NCBI GenBank assembly: GCA_036389695.1
Contig: DASVWG010000209.1
Span: forward strand, 1 to 17,280
Origin: JALZHR01 sp036389695
GTDB lineage: Bacteria; Acidobacteriota; Blastocatellia; Pyrinomonadales; Pyrinomonadaceae
DNA: 17,280 nt
Reading direction: 5' to 3'
The position numbers and the translations under genes were made by a program. This document shows positions 7,169 through 14,590 of this stretch, one piece after another. Position 1 is the stretch's first letter, and each line of letters starts with the position of its first letter. The notes beneath the pieces are model-generated. The model was given only the letters and a program-made list of their open reading frames with translations, was not told the origin of the DNA and did no database searches.

Positions 7169-7195
7169 TCCTTCGTCCTTAGTCCTTTGCTCTTT
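7168..7195 (+). repeat. Degenerate tandem heptamers GTCCTTN
   Basis: Starting in the yajC stop codon, GTCCTTC, GTCCTTA, GTCCTTT and the decayed GCTCTTT follow in phase. This is the heptamer that builds the large hairpin after secD (8929-9028). No opposing arm is found here, so it looks like a half or decayed copy. The rest of the gap to secD holds only a small stem, ACTACT/AGTAGT, around 7225-7240. Confidence 0.7.
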
Positions 7196-7240
7196 GCGAA
7201 AGACAACCGATTAATGACGGCGGACTACTAACGAGTAGTA

Positions 7241-8923
7241 ATGAAAAACAAAACTTTATTGTTTAGAACTGCAATTATCGTAGTCATCACACTGATTGCG
7301 TTGTATATGGTTTTTGGTCCGCGTAATTCGTTCACCGCGAACGACTTTACATGGTCGGGCATCAAAAATAACTTAGCCGGAAACATCAATCTCGGTCTGG
7401 ATTTAAAAGGCGGCTCGCACCTGGTGATGCGCGTGAAGGTCGAAGAATATCTGAAAACTTTTACTGAAGCCAACGGGCTTGCCGCGCAGAACGTCGCGCA
7501 AGCGGCGAATCTGCCGATCGGTGAGCCTAAATTCGTCACCGGAAATCGGACTTATCAGATTACTCTGCCCGTCACCGACCCCGCGCAAAAACAGGCGGTT
7601 ATCGACGCGGTCAAGCAAAAAGTCGATTTTTCGCTGTGGTCGCAGACGGAAACCGGCGATGCGATTGTCTGGAGTCTGCCGGTGGCGGCGCAGCAGACTT
7701 TGAGCAATCAGGCGGTCGAGCAATCTCTGCGCATCATCGAGAGCCGCATTAACCAATTCGGCGTTAAGGAACCGACGCTGGCGCGACAGGGCGGACAGGA
7801 TTCGCAGCAGATTCTCTTGCAGATGCCCGGCGTCGAAGACCCGGAGCGGGTGAAAAAATTAATCGGCGAGACGGCGCAGCTGGCGCTGATGAAAGTCGTC
7901 AGCCCGCCGAATCCGTCGCCCGTCCAGACTTATCCGACCAGAGAAGCGGCGCTTCAGAGCATCGGCGGGCAGGAATCGGTCACGCGTAAAGTTTTCCCTT
8001 ATACCGACCGTGACGATACGACGACCGATGCGCAAAATCCGGCAAACAAAGAGCCGAACCGCTTTGTCGTGGTCGAAAGCCCGGCAATCGTCGACGGCAG
8101 CGAATTGCGCGAAGCGAACGCTTATTCGCAGGGCGGCGACAGAGATTACAAGATTGCGTTTGCCCTGAAACCGGCGGGCGCGGCGAAATTCGGCGACTGG
8201 ACAGCGAAAAATATCAACAGTTATATGGCGGTCGTGCTGAACGGGCAAGTCAAATCAGCCGCGTTTATCAAATCGCAGATTTCCGATTCGGGCGAGATTT
8301 CGGGGCGTTTTACCAAAGAATCAGCCGACGATTTAGCTTTGACTTTGAAATCCGGCGCGCTTCCGGCTGAGATTGAATATCAGGAAGAAAGAACCGTCGG
8401 ACCGAGCCTCGGCGCGGATTCGATTCGCGCGGGCGTCACGGCGTCGGTCGCCGGTTTGATTTTCATCGTCATCTTTATGCTCATCTACTATCGCGGTTCG
8501 GGCATCAACGCCGTCGTCGCGCTGGTTTTGAACATGATTCTGACGCTGGCGGCTTTGATTATGTTCGATTCGACTTTGACCTTGCCCGGCATCGCCGGTT
8601 TGATTCTCGGCATCGGTATGGCGGTCGACTCGAACGTGCTTATCTTTGAGCGTATCCGTGAAGAGCTGCGCGCCGGAAAAACAGTCGCGCAAGCCGTCGA
8701 TTTGGGATTCGACCGCGCGTTTATCACGATTATCGACACGCACATCACGACGATTATCTCGTCCGTCATATTATATATGTATGGTTCGGGTCCGATTCGC
8801 GGATTTGCCGTGACGCTTATTCTCGGACTTTTAATTAACCTTTTCTCGGCGGTTTTTGTCTCGCGCACGATTTTTATGTGGCTGCTGGACAGAAATCGGG
8901 ATATGAAGAAACTCAGTATTTAA
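7241..8923 (+). CDS. secD: Protein translocase subunit SecD
   Basis: SecD is an RND-type membrane protein that with SecF uses the proton gradient to help pull exported proteins through SecYEG. The 560 residues show the family plan: membrane segment 1 (about 7-25), GLDLKGGSHLVMRV at 52-65, a large periplasmic region (about 60-380) including the repeat beginning RIIESRINQFGVKEP, then EERTVGPSLGADSIRAG near 381-397 before five more membrane segments. The charged-residue motif GMAVDSNVLIFERIREEL (about 459-476) in segment 4 is conserved, as is GPIRGFAVTLILGL near the end. No Shine-Dalgarno sequence is seen. The 117-base gap to secF is filled by a hairpin element, so SecD and SecF are separate proteins, not a fusion. 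Confidence 0.97.
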   Translation: MKNKTLLFRTAIIVVITLIALYMVFGPRNSFTANDFTWSGIKNNLAGNINLGLDLKGGSHLVMRVKVEEYLKTFTEANGLAAQNVAQAANLPIGEPKFVTGNRTYQITLPVTDPAQKQAVIDAVKQKVDFSLWSQTETGDAIVWSLPVAAQQTLSNQAVEQSLRIIESRINQFGVKEPTLARQGGQDSQQILLQMPGVEDPERVKKLIGETAQLALMKVVSPPNPSPVQTYPTREAALQSIGGQESVTRKVFPYTDRDDTTTDAQNPANKEPNRFVVVESPAIVDGSELREANAYSQGGDRDYKIAFALKPAGAAKFGDWTAKNINSYMAVVLNGQVKSAAFIKSQISDSGEISGRFTKESADDLALTLKSGALPAEIEYQEERTVGPSLGADSIRAGVTASVAGLIFIVIFMLIYYRGSGINAVVALVLNMILTLAALIMFDSTLTLPGIAGLILGIGMAVDSNVLIFERIREELRAGKTVAQAVDLGFDRAFITIIDTHITTIISSVILYMYGSGPIRGFAVTLILGLLINLFSAVFVSRTIFMWLLDRNRDMKKLSI

Positions 8924-8928
8924 GATTT

Positions 8929-9028
8929 GTCCTTCGTCCTTTGTCCTTCGTTCTTCGCTGATTGAAATAAATTCGAGAACCTGAATTTTATTCAATTTGC
9001 AAAGGACAAAGGACGAAGGACGAAGGAC
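8929..9028. repeat. 100-nt heptamer-based hairpin between secD and secF
   Basis: The arms 8929-8974 and 8983-9028 are 46-base inverted repeats (about 38 of 46 complementary) around an 8-base loop. The outer 30 bases of each arm are tandem heptamers: GTCCTTC, GTCCTTT, GTCCTTC, GTTCTTC on the left, and AAAGGAC twice then GAAGGAC twice on the right. It begins six bases after the secD stop and ends 12 bases before the secF start. AAGGA at 9023-9027, part of the right arm, is the only Shine-Dalgarno-like sequence for secF, at a long spacing of 13. Confidence 0.93.
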
Positions 9029-9040
9029 GTTTACAAAACA

Positions 9041-10138
9041 ATGTTTGAATTTTTTACGAATATAAAAGTTGACTGGATGGGAAAGCGCAGAATTCTGACT
9101 GCGGTTTCCGTTGTAATTCTTCTTGCCGGTTTGATTTCGGCAATCGGTCGTCAGGTCGTTCCCGGCGGAACCGATTCTTTTAACCTCGGCGTCGATTTTC
9201 AGGGCGGAACGGTCGTCACGGCGAAATTCCGGCAGAAGCCGCCCGCCGACGATATTCGCGGCGCTTTGCAGAATGCCGGCGTCGCCGATGCGACGATTCA
9301 GGAATCGACCGATAAGCAGGACGAAGTCCTGATTAAAGTGCCGATTATCGAAGGACAGGAAACTGCTGCCACGACGACGCCGGAAGGACAACCGGCTGAC
9401 GCCAGCCAGGTCAACACCGGACGCGCGACCGTGAAAAAAGCCCTCGACACTTTCGGCAAGGAAGCCGAAGGAACGGCGACTCTGAACGATGACCAGAGCG
9501 CCGCTTATAAAATCGTCGGAACCGAATCGGTCGGTCCCGTCGCCGGTGAACAATTGCGCAATCAGGCGGTGGCGGCGACGCTTTTAGGTCTTTTGGGAAT
9601 TCTGCTTTACATCGCCTATCGCTACGACTGGACGTATGCGGCGGGCGCGGTTATCGCCGTGTTTCACGACGTATTGGTGACGCTCGCGTTCTTTTCGGTT
9701 TTTCAATGGGAAATCAACCTGACCGTCATCGCCGCGCTTTTAACGCTGGTCGGTTTTTCGGTCAACGACTCGATTGTTATCTTCGACCGTATCCGCGAAA
9801 ATCTGACGCTGCATCGCGACCGTTCGCTGTATGAGACGACGAACGATTCGATTAACCAGACGATGTCGCGCACGATTGTCACCAACGGCTTGGTTTTTCT
9901 GTCGGTGCTGGCGCTGGTTATCTTCGGCGGCGAAGTTTTGCGGGGATTTTCGCTGGCGCTTTTTGTCGGCTCGATTACCGGAACGTATTCGACTATCGCG
10001 ATTGCCAGCCCGATTGCCATCTGGTGGCAGGGCAAGCTCGGCGCGGCGAAAGTCAAACAGCCCGAAACGCGCAAGGATGCCAATACGCTGGCAACCGCTT
10101 CGCGGCGCTCGGTCGCCCGAAAAAGCGCGGCTCGCTAA
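9041..10138 (+). CDS. secF: Protein translocase subunit SecF
   Basis: SecF is the partner of SecD in the proton-driven SecDF complex of the inner membrane. The 365 residues show membrane segment 1 (about 17-36), LGVDFQGGTVVTA (49-61), a small periplasmic domain, ESVGPVAGEQLRNQA near 161-175 and five further membrane segments. VGFSVNDSIVIFDRIREN (about 237-254) is the conserved charged motif of segment 4. The periplasmic domain has a Thr/Ala/Pro-rich loop (around 108-125), and the C-terminus is a basic Ala/Arg tail. A terminator follows 16 bases after the stop, closing the tgt-yajC-secD-secF block. Translation may use AAGGA in the repeat arm upstream. Confidence 0.97.
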   Translation: MFEFFTNIKVDWMGKRRILTAVSVVILLAGLISAIGRQVVPGGTDSFNLGVDFQGGTVVTAKFRQKPPADDIRGALQNAGVADATIQESTDKQDEVLIKVPIIEGQETAATTTPEGQPADASQVNTGRATVKKALDTFGKEAEGTATLNDDQSAAYKIVGTESVGPVAGEQLRNQAVAATLLGLLGILLYIAYRYDWTYAAGAVIAVFHDVLVTLAFFSVFQWEINLTVIAALLTLVGFSVNDSIVIFDRIRENLTLHRDRSLYETTNDSINQTMSRTIVTNGLVFLSVLALVIFGGEVLRGFSLALFVGSITGTYSTIAIASPIAIWWQGKLGAAKVKQPETRKDANTLATASRRSVARKSAAR

Positions 10139-10154
10139 AATCCGGGAAAAACTT

Positions 10155-10182
10155 TAGGGCGACTCTTACTGGAGTCGCCCTA
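10155..10182 (+). terminator. Terminator after secF
   Basis: TAGGGCGACTC (10155-10165) pairs perfectly with GAGTCGCCCTA (10172-10182) around a six-base loop. The tail is AT-rich rather than a pure T run, so efficiency is uncertain. Confidence 0.65.
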
Positions 10183-10255
10183 ACTGTAAAATTTAATTTT
10201 CTATAAATTTTCTTTGCGATTTTGGAAAAAAGCATAAGGAAATAAGAAATTTTCC

Positions 10256-10284
10256 TTGACTTTCTGTTTTCAAAATCTTAGACT
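10256..10284 (+). promoter_or_regulatory. Sigma-70-type promoter of the ton operon
   Basis: TTGACT (10256-10261, five of six) and TAGACT (10279-10284, four of six) are separated by 17 bases, in AT-rich DNA after the secF terminator. Transcription would begin near 10291, leaving a leader of about 275 bases before tonB. Confidence 0.55.
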
Positions 10285-10290
10285 TCAAAT

Positions 10291-10564
10291 CGTTGCTGGT
10301 CAAAAATTATTTATACGTTTCTGCTTTTTTCCGATTCGTTTATTGAGGATGAAAACGGAGTTGGCGGAACTTTGCATATCCGACTGGCAAAGTCCGTTCA
10401 CCCGCCTCATTAAAAGAATTTAACGCGTCAGAAAAGCAGTTTTGGTTGTTATGGAAAAGTGATGACAACAAAGGTTAAGTTTTATTCATCAGAGCAGTTA
10501 TAAAGAAAAATTTCGTGACCCGACCCCGATTGGCACCGGATAAGAGGGAGGTAAATAAAAAACT
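10291..10564 (+). promoter_or_regulatory. Long structured 5' leader of tonB, unassigned
   Basis: Three nested helices can be drawn: CTGCTTTT (10321-10328) with AAAAGCAG (10432-10439); TGAGG (10344-10348) with CCTCA (10405-10409); and an apical stem of ten pairs, CGG-A-ACTTTGC (10365-10375, one bulged A) with GCAAAGTCCG (10387-10396). A 24-codon open frame (10349-10423) lies inside the folded region, and a 13-codon one at 10462-10503. The end carries the tonB Shine-Dalgarno sequence AGGGAGG (10545-10551), 13 bases before the ATG. I do not recognise a known riboswitch; the cobalamin and TPP box sequences are absent. It may be a regulatory leader or another palindromic repeat. Confidence 0.4.
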
Positions 10565-11392
10565 ATGTTAGACCAATTAGTCGAATCGAAAAGTCACACC
10601 GGAGAAAATAAGAAGCGAGGCGGATTTCTGCTGACGACCTTCATTATTGTGACGACTTTATTTGCGGGCGGAATTGTTTATAGTCTTTTCGCCAAAGACC
10701 TCGGCACAAGCGACGAAGGACTGGAGCTTTCGACTCTGGTTGCGCCGCCGCTGCCGGAAGAAGCCCCGCCGCCGCCGCCGGAACCGGAACAGAAACCGGA
10801 AAAACAGCAGACCAGCGAAAAGACGACGAACGAAATTATCAGAACAGATACGCTGGCAAGGGTCGACGCGCCGTCAAAAGTGCCTGACGATACGCTCGGA
10901 AAGAAAGATGCCGTATCCTTCCCGCCGGGCGCGAAGCTGGGCAAGGTAAACTCAAATCCAACGACGACCTCGGCTGGAGTCAATCGCGAGGGCGAGGGCG
11001 GAGGCGGAGTCCAGACCAATAATCAGCAGACTGCGCCGGAAGAAGACCCGACGCCGCCGCCGGTCATCAAGAAAACGCCTGTGCCGGAGCCGACCAAAGC
11101 GCCGGTTCCGAAAATTATTTCGAAAGGCGTCGTGAACGGCAGCGCCATCAGCCTGCCGAAACCGAATTATCCGCCGGCAGCCAAAGCGGTGCGCGCCGCC
11201 GGAACCGTGTCGGTGCAGGTGACGATTGACGAAAACGGAAACGTTATCTCGGCGAGCGCGGCGGGCGGTCATCCGCTTTTACAGCAAGCTGCGGTCGGCG
11301 CCGCGCGACAGGCGAAATTCAGACCGACATTACTTTCGGGCACGCCGGTAAAAGTTACGGGAATCATCACCTATAATTTTGTGGCTCAGTAA
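10565..11392 (+). CDS. tonB: Energy transducer TonB
   Basis: TonB spans the periplasm and passes energy from ExbB-ExbD to outer-membrane receptors. The 275 residues show a short cytoplasmic part, one membrane anchor (about 20-42), a Pro-rich periplasmic stretch (PPLPEEAPPPPPEPEQKPEK, 61-80, and a second at 160-184), a Gly-rich linker (REGEGGGGVQ) and a C-terminal TonB domain (about 198-275: NYPPAAKAVRAAGTVSVQVTIDENGNV and ending in PVKVTGIITYNF). It opens an operon with exbB and two exbD genes, the expected partners. No receptor gene is in view, so the transported substrate is unknown. TolA is an alternative role for such proteins, but no tolB or pal is here. The promoter and leader upstream suggest its own control. 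Confidence 0.92.
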   Translation: MLDQLVESKSHTGENKKRGGFLLTTFIIVTTLFAGGIVYSLFAKDLGTSDEGLELSTLVAPPLPEEAPPPPPEPEQKPEKQQTSEKTTNEIIRTDTLARVDAPSKVPDDTLGKKDAVSFPPGAKLGKVNSNPTTTSAGVNREGEGGGGVQTNNQQTAPEEDPTPPPVIKKTPVPEPTKAPVPKIISKGVVNGSAISLPKPNYPPAAKAVRAAGTVSVQVTIDENGNVISASAAGGHPLLQQAAVGAARQAKFRPTLLSGTPVKVTGIITYNFVAQ

Positions 11393-11397
11393 TTTCG

Positions 11398-11481
11398 GCA
11401 AGTTTTCGAGTTCCGCTTATCAGAGGCTTTTAAGCCGATATGATTAGCTGCCTGCAGGCGGGCGGAACTCGCAAGCTTTGC
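11398..11481. repeat. Imperfect inverted repeat between tonB and exbB
   Basis: CGAGTTCCGC (11407-11416) and GCGGAACTCG (11462-11471) pair perfectly and the stem extends imperfectly outward to about 20 bp. Between them lie two smaller palindromes, GGCTT-TT-AAGCC and GCCTGCAGGC. A T-rich stretch follows (11488-11503), so it may attenuate transcription between tonB and exbB. The nested layout resembles that at 5319-5461. Confidence 0.65.
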
Positions 11482-11516
11482 AATAATAATTTTTTGATTT
11501 TCTTTGGAGGATAACC

Positions 11517-12248
11517 ATGACATTTTTAGCAAGCTTTTTCTTTATGTTTGCGGACGCAAGTCCTAAAATTTCTTTCGGTCTTTACGATATTGCAAAGAGT
11601 TTAACGATTCCCGGATGGTTCGTTGTTATTATTCTTTTGTTAATGTCGATTTACATCATCGCTATCGGCATCGAGCGTTGGATGACCTACAACGCGGCGA
11701 AACAGCAATCGCGCCAGTTCGCGCCGAAAGTCGCACAGGCTTTGAAAAACAACAACGTCGACGAAGCGATTAACATCAGCGACAAACACAAGAATTCGCA
11801 TCTCGCGATGGTCGTTTCATCGGGTTTGAAGGAATTCAGCGCGCACCAGGGCAACAGCGATATATCGGGCGAGGAAATGGAAGCCTCGAAACGGGCTTTG
11901 CAGCGTGCGATTGCCGTGAAACAAGCCGAATTGAAGCGCGGACTATCGGGGCTCGCAACGGTCGGCTCGACGGCTCCGTTCGTCGGATTGTTCGGCACGG
12001 TCGTCGGCATTATCGGCGCGTTCGTCGCTCTGGCAACCGAACAGAATGCCGGTATCGGCGCGGTCGGCGGCGCAATTGCGGAAGCGCTCGTGGCGACGGC
12101 TTTCGGTATCGCGGTGGCGGTTCCGGCGGTATGGCTGTTTAACTATTTTACAAACAAGGTTTCGAGTTTTACTGTCGAAATGGAAAACTCCGCTTCTGAA
12201 TTGATTGATTACTTTATCAAACAGCGCACCAAGCAGCTGCGCGGATAA
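11517..12248 (+). CDS. exbB: ExbB/TolQ/MotA-family proton channel subunit
   Basis: ExbB forms with ExbD the proton-driven inner-membrane motor for TonB. The 243-residue length is normal. There are three membrane segments: about 33-54, 146-172 (LATVGSTAPFVGLFGTVVGIIGAFVAL, the family signature) and 185-212 (GGAIAEALVATAFGIAVAVPAVW), with a cytoplasmic domain between the first two. The start is fixed by GGAGG at 11506-11510, six bases before the ATG. It follows tonB and precedes two exbD genes, all with good ribosome-binding sites. TolQ is the near alternative, but the tonB neighbour favours ExbB. Confidence 0.94.
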   Translation: MTFLASFFFMFADASPKISFGLYDIAKSLTIPGWFVVIILLLMSIYIIAIGIERWMTYNAAKQQSRQFAPKVAQALKNNNVDEAINISDKHKNSHLAMVVSSGLKEFSAHQGNSDISGEEMEASKRALQRAIAVKQAELKRGLSGLATVGSTAPFVGLFGTVVGIIGAFVALATEQNAGIGAVGGAIAEALVATAFGIAVAVPAVWLFNYFTNKVSSFTVEMENSASELIDYFIKQRTKQLRG

Positions 12249-12324
12249 TTTAATCTTGAAAATTTGAAGGTAGTTATTTCTACAACAAAACTTTCAGCAT
12301 TATTTAATGAAGGAGAAATAAACT

Positions 12325-12783
12325 ATGGCAATATCAGTTGGCGGAGATAGTGAATATAACTCTGAGATTAACGTCACCCCGATGGTTGATATTATGCTGG
12401 TGCTGCTCATCATCTTCATGGTGGTGACGCCGCTTTTGCAGCAGGGAGTTTCGGTTAATCTTCCGCGTGACATGAATTCACCCGAAGAAGACACTTATAT
12501 AAACAATGAAAAAGCGGTTGTCGTGGCAATCCCGAACGACTCTGATTTTTATATCGGCAAAGATAAATACTCCAAGGCAGTTCTCGGAGACAAAATCAAG
12601 GAAGTGATGGGGAAAAAAATCGACGACCGCCTGCAGGGGCAAACCGATAAGCGCATTGTTTATATCAAAAGCGATGTGGGCGTAAATTACGGCACCGTCG
12701 TCGAAGCAATCAATATTATCCGCGCGCAAAACGTGGATAAAATCGGATTGGTCGCCGACAAGCGTAAAGGCACCGGTCAATAA
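12325..12783 (+). CDS. exbD: ExbD-family biopolymer transport protein, first copy
   Basis: ExbD is the single-pass partner of ExbB. Its membrane helix carries the Asp that takes part in proton flow. In this 152-residue protein that residue is Asp22 in INVTPMVDIMLVLLIIFMVV; the helix covers about 20-40, and the periplasmic domain follows (to GLVADKRK). AGGAG at 12311-12315 lies nine bases before the ATG. The 76-base gap after exbB holds nothing but this site and a small GTAG/CTAC hairpin. Two adjacent exbD genes suggest a heteromeric ExbD pair, as in several bacteria with ExbB-ExbD1-ExbD2 sets. Confidence 0.94.
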   Translation: MAISVGGDSEYNSEINVTPMVDIMLVLLIIFMVVTPLLQQGVSVNLPRDMNSPEEDTYINNEKAVVVAIPNDSDFYIGKDKYSKAVLGDKIKEVMGKKIDDRLQGQTDKRIVYIKSDVGVNYGTVVEAINIIRAQNVDKIGLVADKRKGTGQ

Positions 12784-12828
12784 GCGAAAAATAGAGTTTG
12801 TCTTCGCATCAATGAGGAGTTTTAAAGT

Positions 12829-13311
12829 ATGGCTTTATTTGAAGAAACCCAGGTAGCGCACGAGGGAGCCGTTCCGAATATCAACGTTACGCCGTTGATT
12901 GACGTCCTTCTCGTGCTGCTGATTATTTTTATGGTCATTTCGCCGTCGAAACCGAGCAAGTTCGAGGCGAAAGTGCCTGCCGAGCCAAAACCCGAAGACC
13001 AGAATGTAATTCTGAAACCGAACCCGAACACCCTGATTGTGTTTGTCGATAGAGATGGCAAGTTGACGCTCAATAAGGATGAGATGGGTAATATTGCGGA
13101 TACCAGCAATTTGACGAAAAGTCTGACGGATGTTTTCAATTATCGTGACGCAAACGGTATTTTCCGCGAAGGCACGAACGAAACCGAAAAGACAGTCTTT
13201 ATCAAAGCGCCGCAGTCGATTAAATATGGCGAGGTGGCAAAAGTAGTCGACGCCGTCAAGTTTGCCGGAGCGCAGCCTGTCGGTTTGCAGGTCGACGATT
13301 TGGATAAGTAG
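12829..13311 (+). CDS. exbD: ExbD-family biopolymer transport protein, second copy
   Basis: This second ExbD has 160 residues and Asp25 in INVTPLIDVLLVLLIIFMVI as the proton-channel residue. It differs clearly from the first copy in its periplasmic part, which has a longer insert (FNYRDANGIFREGTNETEKT, near 104-123) and ends GAQPVGLQVDDLDK. This is more divergence than a recent duplication would show. GAGGAG at 12814-12819 lies nine bases before the ATG, and the gap from the first exbD is only 45 bases, so they are co-transcribed. Confidence 0.94.
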   Translation: MALFEETQVAHEGAVPNINVTPLIDVLLVLLIIFMVISPSKPSKFEAKVPAEPKPEDQNVILKPNPNTLIVFVDRDGKLTLNKDEMGNIADTSNLTKSLTDVFNYRDANGIFREGTNETEKTVFIKAPQSIKYGEVAKVVDAVKFAGAQPVGLQVDDLDK

Positions 13312-13327
13312 TCAGCGATTAAACGGA

Positions 13328-13430
13328 GAACAGGACACTGATTTATTAGGATTAAATAAGCTTGATTAAGATTTTATTTAAAGAAATCCTGATTGATCCT
13401 AATCAATCCTAATAAATCAGCGTCCCCTTC
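13328..13430. repeat. 103-bp near-perfect-axis palindrome after exbD
   Basis: The halves 13328-13378 and 13380-13430 are imperfect inverted repeats over 51 bases (about 37 matches) with almost no loop; the axis is TTTAAA. The outer 26 bases match best (CTGATTTATTAGGATT on the left, AATCCTAATAAATCAG on the right). The right half contains a decamer series TCCTGATTGA, TCCTAATCAA, TCCTAATAAA (13388-13417). It could reduce transcription into the lipoprotein gene. It has no coding content. Confidence 0.88.
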
Positions 13431-13475
13431 TTGACCGAGTCGCAAATCGAAAATAAATTTAACGGAGTCGAAAAA

Positions 13476-14408
13476 ATGAGAGTCTCTCGTGTAGGGATAT
13501 TTGCTTTAATAACGATAATAGTTTTAACCGGAGCCGGCTGTTCATTTTGGAATCAAATCAAGGCGCGTCAGGATTTGGTTGACGGTGCGAAGGCTTACTC
13601 GGATAAGAAGTTTGAAGAAGCCGAAGCGCTTTTCCGCGACGCCGTCAAGCGTGACCCGAGCAACCTGCTGGGACAATTGTTTCTGGCTCGCACGCTTCAT
13701 TCCCAATATGCCGCCAATCGCACGCAGACGGAAAAAGCGGAAGAAGCAGTCGCCGAATACAGAAAGGTCGTGCCGGAATACAAAGCGGAAGTGGCGAGAA
13801 AGAAACAGGCTATGGACGCCAGTGCGGGCGATGAAAAAGCCGCCGCTGAATACAACAACACTTTATCGATTTTAAACAGTTCCATCAGCGCCGTCGCGAA
13901 CCTTTTGGATACGACGAATAAGCCGGAGGAATGGAAAGCGTGGCAGAATGAAATTGCCAACGACGCCGGTTTGCCGAATGAAACGAGAGCAACGGCTTTA
14001 ACCTCGATGGCGTCAAAAGAAAACACCTGCGCCAATGATATAACGGGCGTCGAGCCGGTCAGAAAAACCGTCAAGGTTGACGGCAAGGACGAATATCAAT
14101 ATGTGAAGCCGACCGACCCGAAAGTTTATGAAGAATTAAAGGGTTGTATCGCTCGCGGCACGGAATTGATTAACAAGGCGCTGGATTTGGATAAAAACAG
14201 CGATTCGATTTGGTCTTACAAAACGAGTCTTCTGATTCAGGAAATGCGCGTCGCGGAAATGGACGGCAGAAAAGAAGACGAAGCCCGTTTTAAAGCCGAA
14301 GCCGACAAGGCGAAAGCCGAGTTTACGCGTTTAGCCGAAATCAAACGCAAGGCGAAAGAAGAAGAAGAACGCAGGAAAAAAGAAGAAGAAGAAGAAGCAA
14401 AACAATAA
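13476..14408 (+). CDS. TPR-repeat putative lipoprotein
   Basis: The 310-residue product begins with a signal sequence whose hydrophobic core leads to LTGAGC (Cys22). This is an imperfect lipobox (Gly at -3) but a likely lipoprotein. Residues 32-76 match a tetratricopeptide unit (AKAYSDKKFEEAEALFRDAVKRDPSN), and a second TPR-like pair lies near 228-275 (ARGTELINKALDLDKNSDSIW). The tail (280-310) is a Lys/Glu-rich coiled stretch. I chose the ATG at 13476 because GGAG (13464-13467) is eight bases upstream and the signal peptide starts there; the TTG at 13431 adds 15 polar residues and lies at the end of a repeat. Its place after ton genes suggests an envelope scaffold role, perhaps like periplasmic TPR partners of Tol/Ton systems; that is inference. 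Confidence 0.85.
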   Translation: MRVSRVGIFALITIIVLTGAGCSFWNQIKARQDLVDGAKAYSDKKFEEAEALFRDAVKRDPSNLLGQLFLARTLHSQYAANRTQTEKAEEAVAEYRKVVPEYKAEVARKKQAMDASAGDEKAAAEYNNTLSILNSSISAVANLLDTTNKPEEWKAWQNEIANDAGLPNETRATALTSMASKENTCANDITGVEPVRKTVKVDGKDEYQYVKPTDPKVYEELKGCIARGTELINKALDLDKNSDSIWSYKTSLLIQEMRVAEMDGRKEDEARFKAEADKAKAEFTRLAEIKRKAKEEEERRKKEEEEEAKQ

Positions 14409-14430
14409 ATTCTGCAAAAATCATTTTATG

Positions 14431-14473
14431 AAAAGGTGAGGCTCAATTAAAATAAAATTGAGCGTCGCCTTTT
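14431..14473 (+). terminator. Rho-independent terminator of the ton operon
   Basis: AAAAGGTGAGGCTCAATT (14431-14448) pairs with AATTGAGCGTCGCCTTTT (14456-14473) with one wobble and one mismatch around a seven-base loop, then TATTTAT. It lies 22 bases after the lipoprotein stop codon. Confidence 0.8.
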
Positions 14474-14511
14474 ATTTATAGAAACGGCGAAAAACGAATA
14501 ATTACAGGTTT

Positions 14512-14583
14512 AAATTTTAAGTTATGAATTTTGAATTTATCGCATCTAAACATTCAAAATTCGGGATTCATAACTTAAAATTT
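14512..14583. repeat. Inverted repeat directly before rel
   Basis: The left arm 14512-14536 (AAATTTTAAGTTATGAA then TTTTGAAT) matches the complement of the right arm 14552-14583, except that the right arm has seven extra bases (about TTCGGGA, 14560-14566). The loop is 15 bases. The right arm ends seven bases before the rel ATG and includes its candidate -10 element. Confidence 0.85.
14553..14581 (+). promoter_or_regulatory. Candidate leaderless promoter of rel within the repeat arm
   Basis: TTCAAA (14553-14558, four of six) and TAAAAT (14576-14581, five of six) are 17 bases apart. The -10 ends nine bases before the ATG and no Shine-Dalgarno sequence exists. Both hexamers lie in the right arm of the inverted repeat. 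Confidence 0.35.
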
Positions 14584-14590
14584 CTCTAAT

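Noticed and set aside
10462..10503. 13-codon frame in the tonB leader
   Set aside because: Short, no ribosome-binding site, and frames of this length are common by chance.
13431..13478. TTG start giving a longer TPR lipoprotein
   Set aside because: It would put 15 polar residues before the signal peptide and lies at the edge of a repeat; ATG 13476 has GGAG at good spacing.
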